64,000 nucleotides of DNA from Paludibacter jiangxiensis (GTDB lineage: Bacteria > Bacteroidota > Bacteroidia > Bacteroidales > Paludibacteraceae), in NCBI RefSeq assembly GCF_001618385.1, contig NZ_BDCR01000001.1, forward strand, positions 558,001 through 622,000, written 5' to 3'. The notes beneath the pieces are model-generated. The model was not told the origin of the DNA. It searched no databases and was given only the letters and a program-made list of their open reading frames with translations. Below, piece by piece: positions 1 through 10,900 of the stretch. Each line of letters opens with the position of its first letter. The stretch's first letter is position 1. The translations under genes and the position numbers were made by a program.

Positions 1-2
1 AC

Positions 3-755
3 CTACTCAGTCCTTTTACCGTAGAACGAATGATACAGGGGCGGAACCTTCTGCTCACCATGCGTGAGAAAGATGAAACCTGTGCCATTTACCAATATCA
101 GGGTGTAGAAATTGAAGCCCGTATTTTGTCGCGCGGAATTCGTTTGTATGAAAATGCAATCTGGAAATTTCTGGGCAATTCTCTGATCACACAGCTAGAA
201 AAAAGTACTAAATCACTCGACAAGAAAGAAATTCAGTCTATTCTAAAAGTCACATCGCCGGAAGGCTCCGGTAAATGGGTAGATATTTCGGGAATGATTT
301 GTCCTTCTTCTGTTCTGAACGACCTGCTCAATGATATAGAAAGCGGGAAAGAGTCCTCGCTGGAAAATATCAGCGCTGAATTCAAACGGATGCACCACAA
401 TTATTACAACTACGAGTGGACATGGGCATACGACACGCTCTCGCAATGGTATGGAAAGAAGCCCGACTCATTTACCCCTGAAGATATTATTGCTGTTGTA
501 AAGAAATGGTTGACTGCAGTACTGAACATTGACCACTGGCTTTACGAAGATGCTCAAAAAGAGTTTGCTTTAACCCAACAAATCGGTTTCGGAATTGATG
601 GCGACGAAGAAGCCCAACGCAAGGACTTCGAAAATGTAAGAGGCTCTATGGAAACCGACGATTCTGTGTTGACCATCAAAAAACACATGGAAGCCAAAGA
701 AGCCCTCGGCAAACGCATCATCAACATGGTAAAAGAAGCCAACGGTCTTTCGTAA
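3..755 (+). CDS. DUF4954 family protein, 3' part (5' end outside window)
   Basis: The reading frame is open back to base 3, so this is the C-terminal part of a longer protein whose start lies left of the window. Segments such as GSGKWVDISGMICPSS and YNYEWTWAYDTL match what I recall of the C-terminal half of DUF4954, a Bacteroidetes family of roughly 650 to 700 residues. The N-terminal half of that family looks like a hexapeptide-repeat (left-handed beta-helix) sugar-nucleotide enzyme. No catalytic function is established. The gene ends at a strong hairpin at 791-819. An internal ATG at base 30 is unlikely to be the true start because homologous sequence continues upstream of it. Confidence 0.8.
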   Translation, partial: LLSPFTVERMIQGRNLLLTMREKDETCAIYQYQGVEIEARILSRGIRLYENAIWKFLGNSLITQLEKSTKSLDKKEIQSILKVTSPEGSGKWVDISGMICPSSVLNDLLNDIESGKESSLENISAEFKRMHHNYYNYEWTWAYDTLSQWYGKKPDSFTPEDIIAVVKKWLTAVLNIDHWLYEDAQKEFALTQQIGFGIDGDEEAQRKDFENVRGSMETDDSVLTIKKHMEAKEALGKRIINMVKEANGLS

Positions 756-790
756 ATATTCTCTCATTTACGTCACACATAACCAACAAA

Positions 791-819
791 AAAGAGGCTG
801 TCCAATGGACAGCCTCTTT
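791..819. terminator. bidirectional intrinsic terminator
   Basis: Perfect 13-bp stem (791-803 with 807-819) and a 3-nt AAT loop. A-rich and T-rich flanks sit on both sides, so it can serve the DUF4954 gene on the plus strand and back up the susD terminator on the minus strand. Confidence 0.85.
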
Positions 820-829
820 AATTTTTATA

Positions 830-858
830 AAAAGCCACCGCTGCATAAGCAGCGGCTT
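830..858 (-). terminator. terminator of the first SusCD unit
   Basis: CCGCTGC (838-844) pairs with GCAGCGG (849-855) around a 4-nt loop, with a weaker extension through AAGCC/CTT. Read on the minus strand it is followed by a run of T residues, 15 nt beyond the susD stop codon. Confidence 0.75.
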
Positions 859-872
859 GACTCTTTAATAAT

Positions 873-2357
873 TTATTTTAACCCTGTACGTTTATCCCAC
901 CACATCTGCTTACCCCAGAAATAATCGCTTTCTGCAGCAGCTTCAGGCGCACAGTTTTCCTTGTTAAGATTACGTTCCGTATCAGGATATCCGTAACACA
1001 TCGGAGGTGTATTATGGCCGGGGAAATAGCTGTCTGGTGCAATTGCGTTGCCCGAAGGATAACCACTCATACGAAACAAAGACCATGCCTCCATACCGTT
1101 TTTAAATACCGAAACCCACCATTGAGTAAACAATTGAGCCTGAGTTCCGTCATATTTTCCTCCGTTAGCTAAGAAGGTAGAAGCATCACTTGCACTACCC
1201 CCGTTTTCTTGAATTGAAAGTGTCACCGCTTTTTCATAAGCTGCTTGTTGAGTCATACCAACATTCCAGCCTTTGCTTGCAGCGTAAGCGATTGCAAAAT
1301 AAGTTTCGCAACTACGCATCCAGGGAGAGAAACCTGTCAACGAATTGTCAGACATAAAACGTGTACCAATTCCCGAGTAAGCAGCTACTGCTGCAGTTGC
1401 TTCCAAACCATTCTGATAACCTGCATATTGTGCAGCTCCACTTACACCGTTGGTATAGTTGGCGGTTGGTTTGGCATATACAGACAAACGAGGGTCATTA
1501 GTTCCGCTTAATGTTTCTACCATTAATTTGCTAACGCCATACTCATTCGGGCGAGTCTGATAGTAATCTGCGTAGGGTTCAGGATATTCACTATTCCATT
1601 GGAAGAAAACATTATCGTTATTACTTGCCAATACAGGATATTTTGAAGGATTACCCAGAACTTCCTCAAAGGTTGACTTTGCATCATTAGGATCGACATT
1701 GGCAATACGAGCTGCAATACGAAGACGCAAAGAGTTACCATACTTCTTCCAGGCTGTAATGTCGCCATTCAGCAAAATATCGCCAGCGCCCAATTTATCG
1801 CTCTTTGTTCCTAATGCCTCAACAGCAGCTTTCAACCGTTTCAACAAATCGGGATATATTGCAGACTGCTTATCATATGTCGGTTTTGTCACGCCACTTG
1901 CCAGTTTTAAGGCATTCGAATAAGGGATATTACCCCAACGATCACTAATTACCTGGAAAATTTGGCACTGGAAAATTGTAGCTGCGGCCCACATGTTCGA
2001 ACCAACTTCTGATTTATCAATTACTGCCTGAAGATTGCTGACGGTATAATAGCAAACGTTCCACGAAGCCGTATTCACGGTCGGACGGAAGCTATAATAC
2101 CCCTCATCGGTATACATCCATTTTGCAATCTGACCCGAAAAACCACAAGATTCATTCAAATCAAACCACTCATCAAACATATTGTCCGAAGAATAACGCA
2201 AACAGTAAGCAAGTGTATTTGTTGCTGGCACAATCTCTTCCTTAGGATTATCAGGGTCTGTATTAACTTCATCAAAAGTACTTGTACAGCCTGTTATCAT
2301 CAGTGCCACTACCATCAATAGCGCTGATATTTTGAATTTATATGTTTTCATATTCAT
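873..2357 (-). CDS. SusD/RagB family outer-membrane lipoprotein (unit 1)
   Basis: A 494-residue surface lipoprotein. The signal peptide ends in the lipobox ITGC with the lipid-bearing cysteine at residue 24. The mature start (FDEVNTDPDNPKEE) is typical of the SusD-like_2 branch of the SusD/RagB family, TPR-rich proteins that form the lid of a SusC transporter and capture glycans or peptides. It lies 12 bp downstream of a susC gene and is co-transcribed with it; two stem-loops follow the stop. Two ATG codons (2357 and 2351) are possible starts. The substrate cannot be predicted because no degradative enzyme is linked. Confidence 0.9.
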   Translation of the reverse strand: MNMKTYKFKISALLMVVALMITGCTSTFDEVNTDPDNPKEEIVPATNTLAYCLRYSSDNMFDEWFDLNESCGFSGQIAKWMYTDEGYYSFRPTVNTASWNVCYYTVSNLQAVIDKSEVGSNMWAAATIFQCQIFQVISDRWGNIPYSNALKLASGVTKPTYDKQSAIYPDLLKRLKAAVEALGTKSDKLGAGDILLNGDITAWKKYGNSLRLRIAARIANVDPNDAKSTFEEVLGNPSKYPVLASNNDNVFFQWNSEYPEPYADYYQTRPNEYGVSKLMVETLSGTNDPRLSVYAKPTANYTNGVSGAAQYAGYQNGLEATAAVAAYSGIGTRFMSDNSLTGFSPWMRSCETYFAIAYAASKGWNVGMTQQAAYEKAVTLSIQENGGSASDASTFLANGGKYDGTQAQLFTQWWVSVFKNGMEAWSLFRMSGYPSGNAIAPDSYFPGHNTPPMCYGYPDTERNLNKENCAPEAAAESDYFWGKQMWWDKRTGLK

Positions 2358-2369
2358 GTTATTTAAGAA

Positions 2370-5300
2370 TTAAAACGTAAGATTAAGTTTAATACCAGTA
2401 CTACGTGTCGGAGGGCAAGAATTGCTTTCAAAGCCGACACTGGTATTGCCAGATCCCATGCTACTTTCAGGATCAATCTTAGCCTGATTGTTTTTCGACA
2501 ACCAAAGAATGGCAACATTACTGCTAATTAATGAAATCTTAGCATCTTCTATAAATTTGATACGCGATATGATCGATTTAGGCAAGGAGTATGTCAAATG
2601 AATCTCTCTCAGTTTCAAATAAGATCCATCGCAGATATCCAATTCTTTATTTGAATAGTAAGAATAGAACCATTTATCAGCGCTAACTGTTTTTGCATTT
2701 GGAGTTCCATTGGCCAGCACACATGTTTTGTTTGCCAAAACATCTTTACCAACTACTACGCCATTCTCACGGATGCTTCCGGCTGCCGTGTAGTCAAGAA
2801 GACCTGTATAGGTTGTGAACATCTGTGTTTCAGAGAAGAAATCACCACCTTTACGGTAGTCAAGCAAGAAACCAAAAGACAAATTCTTATACGAGAATTC
2901 GTTGTTCCAGTTTGCCAACCAGTCAGGAGTAACATCCCCAATCTTCTTGCCACTTACAGTTGTCGGGAGCCCATTCGTGCCGATAATAACACGACCTTGA
3001 TCATCTGTTTTGAATCCGGCTCCATAAAGAGACCCCCAAGACTCACCAACTTTAGCATAATTATATACAGCCCAATCTGAATTAATGGTATATGTATCCA
3101 ATCCTTCGGCAAGTGCTACAACTTTACTCTTGTCTTTAGACCAGTTAAAACTTGTTGTCCAGTTAAATCCATTTGCATTTTTGATAACGTCTGCTGAAAG
3201 TGTGACTTCCATACCCTTATTGGTAACCTTTCCTGCATTGATCAAGGAATAACGATAACCTGTGGAGGTAGGAACCTCTACTGTCATAATCTGATCCGTA
3301 GTGGTTTTTGAATAAAATGCCAAATCCAAACGGATTCTATTCTTCAAAAATGCAGCCTCAACACCCACTTCTTTGGTATTTACACTTTCTGGTTTCAAAT
3401 TAGGGTTATTCAAAGTATGCGACCTATAATATTGTCCTACACCATTAATAGTAGCACTTGTTGGTGTTGCTTCAGATGTAGGGTTTATATAATTAAGTCC
3501 TGTGCGATATGCTGTTGTTGCATTACCTATCTGTGCTAAATTAGCACGAACTTTCAAATAACTCAGTGCATCACTTTTTAGCGAACTAAATGTTTCTGTA
3601 GGAATCCAGCTTAAACTTACAGAAGGATAGAAAAATGCATCTTTAATTGTAGAACTCCAATCATTACGAGCACTTACTTCCAAATATGCCTGACTTGCAT
3701 AACCAATAGAGGCATTAGCATAAACCGAATTAGATCGTATATGTGAATTATCCACCAAGGTAAATGGAGATCCAGATACATTAGCCATAGTATATAACCC
3801 TTTAATGGTAAGACCATTTGATTCTGTTGCTCCTTGAGCTGATTCACTCCATGTCATATCCCTGTAGTTTGCCCCAGCCAAAGCATCCACAGAAAATTGA
3901 CCAAATTTCTTATCGAAATAAGCGATAAAATCAGCATTTAATTCGTGACGGTCTTCCAATGTTTGACGGAACCATCCTTTAGGACAATCTGTGCTATACA
4001 GAGTTTTCTGGAATGTTTTGTCAAAATAGAAGTCATATCCCGCTCTACCTTCAAACTTCAGCCAGTCAGTTGGTTTGAAAAATATTGACCCTTTTGAAAT
4101 CACACGATCGCGGTCATAGCTGTTTGTGTTATTATATAAGTTGTAATAGGGGTTAACGTGGAAAGCCTGGATCCAGTTGTACGGATTACCAGTTACAGGA
4201 TCCGTTTCAGAATAATGAGCTTTCAAGTCCTTCATGTCTACCTGACGACCAAACCATTGCATCAAAGACTGTAGTGGGTTTGAAGAAGAATAACCGGTAG
4301 CCATAAGGTTATCACTTTGTACTTTGCTATATGTAACCGAGAAATCGGAACTGATATATTTGTTGAAATTATAAAGTCCGCTCAACGATACATTATATCT
4401 CTTTTGATCGGTATTAGGAACTGTACCTGTTTGATCACGATAACCTATGGATGCACGATAAGATCCTTTTTCACTTGAATTACTGAAAGAGATATCGTGG
4501 CTTTGAGAAAGACCTGCTTGGAAAAAGTCTTTTATGTTATTGGGGTGAGAAATCCAATCGGTAGACTGACGTACACCATTCACTATCGGACTGTTGAATT
4601 GAGGAATCTTTAACCCGATATCCAAACGGGGACCCCAACTTTCATCATCGGCATCATTGAAACCACTTCCTTTTCCATCAACATAGTTGAAACCTGCACC
4701 AACATCAGCAGAGCCGGCATAATTCCCGGTAGCATAATCCTGATAGCTTGTTCCAGCAGGAACATCTCCTGATTTTAGATATGCATTGTAGTAATATTCC
4801 GATCCTTGATACCCTTGACCGTATTTATTCTGATATTTGGGCAAATGATATATATTATCAACGGTAAAACTGCCATCGTAATTAATTTTCATCTTACCAG
4901 TAGAACTCTTGCCTTTCTTTGTTGTAATAAGAATTACACCATTCCCGGCACGCATACCATAAAGAGCAGCAGAACCACCTTTCAATACAGATATATTTTC
5001 AATATCATTCGGATTAATATCGTTCAGACCAGAACCCGTATCCAGAATACCTTTACCATCACTACCATATTGACTTCCAGCACCACCATCCATAGGCACA
5101 CCATCAATTACTATCAATGGGTCATTGCTGTTGAAAGAAGAGTTACCACGTATTAAGATACGTTGCGAAGCACCCACAGCCCCTCCGGCCTGTGTAATCT
5201 GAACCCCAGAAATCTTACCTTGCAAAGCATTTGCCACATTTAACTGTGAGGTTTTATTTAACTGATCAGACTTCACATCCTGAACTGCATACCCTAAGGC

Positions 5301-5639
5301 TTTCTTTTCCTTTGAAATTCCCAATGCGGTAACCACAACTTCACTAATCTGTTTTGAATCGCTGTTCATAACAACTCTCATACCAGATTTAGCATCCATT
5401 TCTGTGGTTATCATCCCCACATAAGAGAATACCAATTTTTTACCATTTGCAGGCAAACTAACCGCAAACTTACCATCCGAATCAGTAATAGTTCCGGCAC
5501 TTGTACCCTTAACTAATACCGTAGCACCAATAACAGGTTGACCATCGTCAGCAGAGACAACAGTACCTGTGATTTTTGTTTGAGCCGAGGCCCAACTCAT
5601 GCCTATTAAAAGGCAAAGCAAAGTAATCGCTTTTCTCAT
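2370..5639 (-). CDS. SusC/RagA family TonB-dependent transporter (unit 1)
   Basis: About 1089 residues. A signal peptide ends near residue 19 (WASA-Q). It is followed by a carboxypeptidase-regulatory-like domain (about residues 23-100, with GTVVSADDGQPVIGATV), a TonB box-like stretch EVVVTALG, a plug domain and a long beta-barrel ending in the aromatic residue F, the usual barrel-assembly signal. It imports an unknown oligomer across the outer membrane using TonB energy and partners the SusD encoded 12 bp downstream. I chose ATG at 5639; a GTG nine bases upstream is possible, but all three susC genes in this cluster share the same ATG-proximal leader. A -33/-7 promoter lies at 5699-5730. Confidence 0.93.
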   Translation of the reverse strand: MRKAITLLCLLIGMSWASAQTKITGTVVSADDGQPVIGATVLVKGTSAGTITDSDGKFAVSLPANGKKLVFSYVGMITTEMDAKSGMRVVMNSDSKQISEVVVTALGISKEKKALGYAVQDVKSDQLNKTSQLNVANALQGKISGVQITQAGGAVGASQRILIRGNSSFNSNDPLIVIDGVPMDGGAGSQYGSDGKGILDTGSGLNDINPNDIENISVLKGGSAALYGMRAGNGVILITTKKGKSSTGKMKINYDGSFTVDNIYHLPKYQNKYGQGYQGSEYYYNAYLKSGDVPAGTSYQDYATGNYAGSADVGAGFNYVDGKGSGFNDADDESWGPRLDIGLKIPQFNSPIVNGVRQSTDWISHPNNIKDFFQAGLSQSHDISFSNSSEKGSYRASIGYRDQTGTVPNTDQKRYNVSLSGLYNFNKYISSDFSVTYSKVQSDNLMATGYSSSNPLQSLMQWFGRQVDMKDLKAHYSETDPVTGNPYNWIQAFHVNPYYNLYNNTNSYDRDRVISKGSIFFKPTDWLKFEGRAGYDFYFDKTFQKTLYSTDCPKGWFRQTLEDRHELNADFIAYFDKKFGQFSVDALAGANYRDMTWSESAQGATESNGLTIKGLYTMANVSGSPFTLVDNSHIRSNSVYANASIGYASQAYLEVSARNDWSSTIKDAFFYPSVSLSWIPTETFSSLKSDALSYLKVRANLAQIGNATTAYRTGLNYINPTSEATPTSATINGVGQYYRSHTLNNPNLKPESVNTKEVGVEAAFLKNRIRLDLAFYSKTTTDQIMTVEVPTSTGYRYSLINAGKVTNKGMEVTLSADVIKNANGFNWTTSFNWSKDKSKVVALAEGLDTYTINSDWAVYNYAKVGESWGSLYGAGFKTDDQGRVIIGTNGLPTTVSGKKIGDVTPDWLANWNNEFSYKNLSFGFLLDYRKGGDFFSETQMFTTYTGLLDYTAAGSIRENGVVVGKDVLANKTCVLANGTPNAKTVSADKWFYSYYSNKELDICDGSYLKLREIHLTYSLPKSIISRIKFIEDAKISLISSNVAILWLSKNNQAKIDPESSMGSGNTSVGFESNSCPPTRSTGIKLNLTF

Positions 5640-5698
5640 AGGTTTCACTTTTTGTTAAAATTCACTCTTTTCCGTTCTTTTTATTCTGAAAAACGCAG

Positions 5699-5730
5699 CA
5701 AAGGTATAATAATGCATTTTTATTTCCAAA
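5699..5730 (-). promoter_or_regulatory. promoter of SusCD unit 1
   Basis: On the minus strand, -7 element TACCTTTG (5699-5706) and -33 element TTTG (5727-5730) are separated by 20 nt, the Bacteroidetes primary sigma-factor pattern. The predicted leader is about 50 nt. Confidence 0.75.
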
Positions 5731-5739
5731 TTTAATATT

Positions 5740-6355
5740 TTCATATTGTCATCGTTAGCCTCCACATTTATTCATTTTGTAATATTTATTGCATCATTAT
5801 ACGTAATTCGAATACAAAAAGACAGTTTTGGTTATCACAAATACAAATTCGAAAGCCAACACTGTCAAATATAAATACATCAATCTGTTTTACTGGTATT
5901 TACAACATATAATTCCTAAAAAAAACTCACCCAAGCGTACTAAAACACTAACTCACTGAATAATACAACACACACTGATTTTCAGCACTATAAATAATTA
6001 TACAAAACGATATGCACCATCATAAATTTAACACAAGCAAAAACATCCAACAGCCTCAAACGTATATGATTGTAAATCAAAACTTAAAGCAACTTATTTA
6101 GCAAAACTGGGATTAATTGAATTTTAAATTGTCGTAGTTATATGCTAATTATTTATAATTTACAATATTTCAATCATATTATTTTTCAATCACCCGGATT
6201 TGATTAAAAGTAAACGCTAAAAGGAAGATATTTAAACCGCAAATTCTTTAAATATCAGCGTAGTTTCTTGTGCACAAAATTGACAATAATAAAAATTGGA
6301 CAAATCCCATGAAGATGGTATTTTGATACCAAACGTATGGTATCGTACAAAATGG
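5740..6355. other. AT-rich intergenic stretch with a GGTAT repeat cluster
   Basis: About 600 bp between the unit 1 promoter and the unit 2 terminator has no convincing reading frame. It is strongly AT-rich. At 6317-6344 GGTAT, ATACC and GGTATC occur in alternating orientation and can form two mutually exclusive hairpins, so they could be a regulatory site. Nothing else is recognised. Confidence 0.4.
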
Positions 6356-6361
6356 CATAAA

Positions 6362-6396
6362 AAAAGCAGTTAGTAGAGATTCTACTAACTGCTTTT
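6362..6396 (-). terminator. terminator of SusCD unit 2
   Basis: Perfect 16-bp stem (6362-6377 with 6381-6396), 3-nt loop, followed on the minus strand by a T run. It lies just after the susD stop codon. Confidence 0.88.
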
Positions 6397-6418
6397 ATAA
6401 CTTAATATTTTATTCTAA

Positions 6419-7966
6419 TTAACGGCTTCCGCCTGCCCACCAAACTTTTTCGGAATATACATATTGTCCATTACCATATAAAGCTTCAACATTCGGGTTA
6501 GCTGTTACATCAGAAGTTCCATATCCGTAGCGCAAAGGGAATTTGCTGCTATTTTTAGGATTGCTGAGAGGAATAAATGACTGTTGACCAAAAGCCTGAA
6601 GTCTACGATAGTCATTATAACTTTCAAGAGCTTCACCTTCTCCTCCATAAAATCCAAGATATTTTTGAACCATCACTTCCTGAAGAGGATTGGCATCAAA
6701 CAAAGGTTTAACCTTAGAAGTAATATAAGTTTGAATTTGAGTATCAGAAATAGCTGTAGCACCAAGATCCTGCTCTGTATTTACATCATCTACTAATGTT
6801 GTAATCTTTGTAGAAATACAACTTGAGATAGCTTCCTGCAATGCTGCCCATGCATTTGTATTGTCATTAAGTCTCGCATAAGCTTCTGCCTTTAAGAATT
6901 GTAATTCATGATAGCTTAACAAGTTAGTCGGCATTTTAAATGCTACGCTATATACAGAAAGATCGTATGAGTCCATTGCTTCATCGGCAGTTCCATTTGG
7001 AGCTGCATAAATTTTTGCCGGATTCGTTTGCAAATTCCAGCTAGCATCCATAAACAAAACATTAGCACGAGGATCATTTCTGGCAGTTAACTTATCCAAG
7101 AAGCTTTGGCTTACAGAAAAGTAATCACGGTCATAATAAAATTGAGCGAATGGGCTTGCTGCAGCTGTTCCTTGTCCCTGATAAACTGCATATTTCGCAT
7201 CTTCATCAGCTGATGTAAATGATTTATCAGCCCAGGTGATGATGTTGTTCAGATCAGTTGTTTTATCTGTGCTTCTATAAAGCAGGTGCATTGTATAACG
7301 AGCTTTCAGACCATAAGCAAATTTGGTCCATGCTTTAGCACTTCCACCAAAAAGCAAATCCTGACCTCCCAAAGATCCCGAGAAAGCGCCATCTTTACCT
7401 GCCAAATCTGTTATAGCTGCATTCAGATATGCAAAAACAGCCGCATAAATATCTTTTTGTTTATCGACAGTAGGCTGAAGGATTGACAAATCACAAGCCT
7501 GACTCCATGGAACATCACCAAAAAGGTCCGTCAGGATAGCAAGGTTATAAGCAGCCAATACTTCTGCCACACCTTTTGTTACCTGGTTTCCGGCTTCAAC
7601 TCCACCTGTAGAACACTTTGCAATTACTGTTTTAGCATTTTTTAGGTTTTGATAAAGAGTCTTCCATGAATTATCATAAGTAGATGCTGAAGTTGGCTGT
7701 GTATTGCGGGTTTCAGCATCCCACATCTGGTTATAGGTTCCAACTTCATGCTCCATATATACAGATGCATAAAATGAAAGATCGGATCCTACAATATTAA
7801 ATGCTGTAGATGTTTCAATATCTGTAATAATAAATTTCGACGTTACATCTTTCGCATTATCCTTATTCTCATTAATCTTATCCATAACATCTTCTGAACA
7901 AGACGACAAGAATGCTATTCCCAGGGCCAGAAACGCCCATTTTGATATATTTATTTTAGTTTTCAT
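6419..7966 (-). CDS. SusD/RagB family outer-membrane lipoprotein (unit 2)
   Basis: A 515-residue lipoprotein with the signal peptide ending in FLSSC (lipidated Cys23) and an acidic mature start (SEDVMDKINENKDN). Length, the N-terminal helical region with TPR character, and the C-terminal segment rich in Trp, Tyr and Gly (ending KVWWAGGSR) fit the SusD-like_2 branch. It lies 18 bp downstream of its susC partner and is followed by a strong terminator. Like its neighbours it probably binds the ligand at the cell surface before transfer through SusC. The ligand is unknown. Confidence 0.9.
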   Translation of the reverse strand: MKTKINISKWAFLALGIAFLSSCSEDVMDKINENKDNAKDVTSKFIITDIETSTAFNIVGSDLSFYASVYMEHEVGTYNQMWDAETRNTQPTSASTYDNSWKTLYQNLKNAKTVIAKCSTGGVEAGNQVTKGVAEVLAAYNLAILTDLFGDVPWSQACDLSILQPTVDKQKDIYAAVFAYLNAAITDLAGKDGAFSGSLGGQDLLFGGSAKAWTKFAYGLKARYTMHLLYRSTDKTTDLNNIITWADKSFTSADEDAKYAVYQGQGTAAASPFAQFYYDRDYFSVSQSFLDKLTARNDPRANVLFMDASWNLQTNPAKIYAAPNGTADEAMDSYDLSVYSVAFKMPTNLLSYHELQFLKAEAYARLNDNTNAWAALQEAISSCISTKITTLVDDVNTEQDLGATAISDTQIQTYITSKVKPLFDANPLQEVMVQKYLGFYGGEGEALESYNDYRRLQAFGQQSFIPLSNPKNSSKFPLRYGYGTSDVTANPNVEALYGNGQYVYSEKVWWAGGSR

Positions 7967-7984
7967 ATTGTGTCAATTTTACAA

Positions 7985-10900
7985 TTAGAATTTAAAATTC
8001 AGACCCAATCCGAAGCTTGACGTTTGAGGCAACGAAAAACGCTCAAACGCGCCAGCCATATTTGTATTCCCCTGAGATGATTCCGGATCTAAGTTTGGAT
8101 ATTCTGTCCAGATGAGAATGTTACGGGCAAAAAGAGTCAGATCCAAATTGGTTGATCCCGATTTTAGCAACGGATAATTCAGAGAGATTTCACGCAACTT
8201 CACAAAAGAAGTATTGTAAATTGATGATTCGTCAATACCATTGATTGCAGAATAATACTTTTGCAAAGTAACCTGTGTTGTGTTCGGAGTTCCATCTTCA
8301 TACACACCCGGAACTACGATTTTAGCGTCACGGTTAGACGTTTCTTTGCTTACTCCATAATAGTTCAACAGTCCGTTTGTACCACCATACATTTGGCCGC
8401 CTTGTTTCCAGCTTACAACTGCACTGATCGTACACTTCCACAATCTCAAAGAAGTGTTCATGTCAAGTTGAAAATCAGGAGCCACACGACCAATAACCTG
8501 CATAGGACCTGAAATTGGCAAACCATCGCTACCTACAACTAAGTTTCCTTTAGCATCACGCTGATAGCTTGAACCGTAAATTACCGGGAATTTTTCACCA
8601 ATCTGAGCTCTTACCTGAGGAGTTTCAAATCCACCGAGGAAGATACTACCTACGCCAGGAGCCAAAGCATCAACATAGTTGTCCATTTTAGTCCAGTTGA
8701 AAGCGATAGTCCAGTCTGTATTCTTCTTTTGAATCGGATGTACAGACAGGTTCACCTCATGTGTGTTTGTATGAATTTTACCACCATTTGTTACATATTC
8801 GCTTGATCCGGTTGAACCAGATAATGGAACATTAAAGATCTGATCTTTAACATTTTGTCTTGAATATGTATAGCTCAAACCAATCAGATTATGGAAGAAT
8901 TTCAAATCGACACCACCTTCATACGAAATTGTATTCTGCGGTTTCAATTTGGGGTCATAAACCACTGTATAAGGAGTAAACGCATTTATACTATTAACAG
9001 GATATACGATTGGTGTTCCACCCCAATATCCTCCGCTATAAACCGGTACAGAATAGTAATTTTGAGTATAAGTACCTGCCTGACCAACTTCCGCATATGA
9101 AGCTCTCAGCTTAGCGTAGCTCAACACCGAATTATTTCTGAATGCATCGAGTTCTGACAGGATAAAGCCTGCAGAAACTGAAGGATAAAAGAACGAACGA
9201 TTACCTCTTGGCATGGATGACACATAGTCTTTACGACCGGTAGCATTCAAATAAAGCATATTCTTCCATGTTGCAGAAAGATTGGCAAAGAAACCAACCG
9301 TACGATCTCCCAACTGAGAAACATAATTATTCTTGGTAACCGTGTTATTCAGATTGTTCCAGCCCGGAAAATTGAATGTTTGTCCGGTAGCATCCAGATA
9401 TTTTGTTTTTACATCGTTTATTTCATTACCGAGCAATGCAGCAAAGTCCCATGCTTCGTTAAGTTTATAGGTATAATTTGCTGTCAACAGAGAGTTGATG
9501 GTCGTCTTTTTATATGTTTGGTTTTCAGCTGAGCCCATTCCTCCCTGGTGGCCATAACCCCAGATTGTTTCATAAAGTGTACTGTATGAATCGGCACCGA
9601 TTTGATATTTCACATCCAACGTTTGGTTTTTAGTTCCGAACGCGGTGCTGTAATCAATAAATCCATTTCCAAAGAAGCGGTTTGTTCCTTCCGTGAAACT
9701 ATTATTGTTTTTGTCCGTAGACCAGTAAGCTGCATCAAACCCGGCAGTCGAGCGATACGTATTTTCTTTATAAGGATTACCTGCATAAAAACAAGGAATA
9801 CCTTTCAGGTCATAAGAAGCAGGCGCCGGATACACTGTAGCCACGATACCGTCATTAGCTGATGTTGATTTATCGATATGGTTTTGGGTGTAGTTGGCCG
9901 TAAAACCAGTTTTCCAGTGGTCATCCAGTTTCGTTTCTGCTGTTGCTTTTGAGGCAAAACGGGTCATGCCAGTGCTTGGCACAATACCTGATTGTTTTGT
10001 TCCTGACAGAGAGAATGAATATGTGGTCTTATCCAATGCCTGACTTATGTTCACCGAGTTGCTTGTAGTATAGCCTTCACGGAAGAAATCCTTCACGTTA
10101 TTGTATACCTGAGGTTTTACCCATGGATCCAATCCTGCATTAGCACGTTGAGGAACATAATACATTCCGGGATGAGGATCAACTCCGTTGCTTGTATATT
10201 TGTTTGCGGTTTCGCCTCCATAACCCGCATCTTTAGGTAAGTCTACAATTTTTGGTCCCCATGAAGTAGAGGCTGTTGGTGAATACGCGCCATTAGAACC
10301 CTGTGCATATAAAGTTTGAAGCTGTGGGTAACGGGCAATCACATCCACACTATTGTTTGTGGAGAAAGTGATGACGGGTTTTCCTTTTGCAAGGTTTTTC
10401 CCACTTTTAGTAGTAATCACAATCACACCATTCGATGCACGTATACCGTAAAGCGCAGAAGCAGCCTGTCCTTTCAACACAGTCAGGCTTTCAATATCGC
10501 TCGGATCAATATCCATCCCACGATTTGAGTAGTCAGCTCCTGTAACACTATTTCCCGTCGACATATCGGATGACGAAGCGACAGGCATACCATCAATAAC
10601 ATAAAGAGGAGTATTGTCGCCTGAGAACGAACGGGCACCACGAATTGTGATCTGTGCTGAAGCCCCCGGCATACCGCTTGATGGAGTCACAGATACACCT
10701 GATACCTTACCATCAAGCGCACTTGATAATCCGGTACTCCCTGCTCTGCCTAAATCGGAACCTTTGACATCCTGAGCGGCATAGCCAAGAGCCTTTTGTT
10801 CCTTTTTAATACCGAATGCTGTTACAACTACTTCGTTAATCTGTTTTGCATCAGATTTCATTGTCACTTGCATTCCTTGTTTTGCTTCTTTTTCAACGCT

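Noticed and set aside
5640-5648. GTG start for susC unit 1 (likewise 11140 and 17242)
   Set aside because: All three units share an ATG directly before the basic start of the signal peptide, so the GTG is more likely part of the conserved leader.
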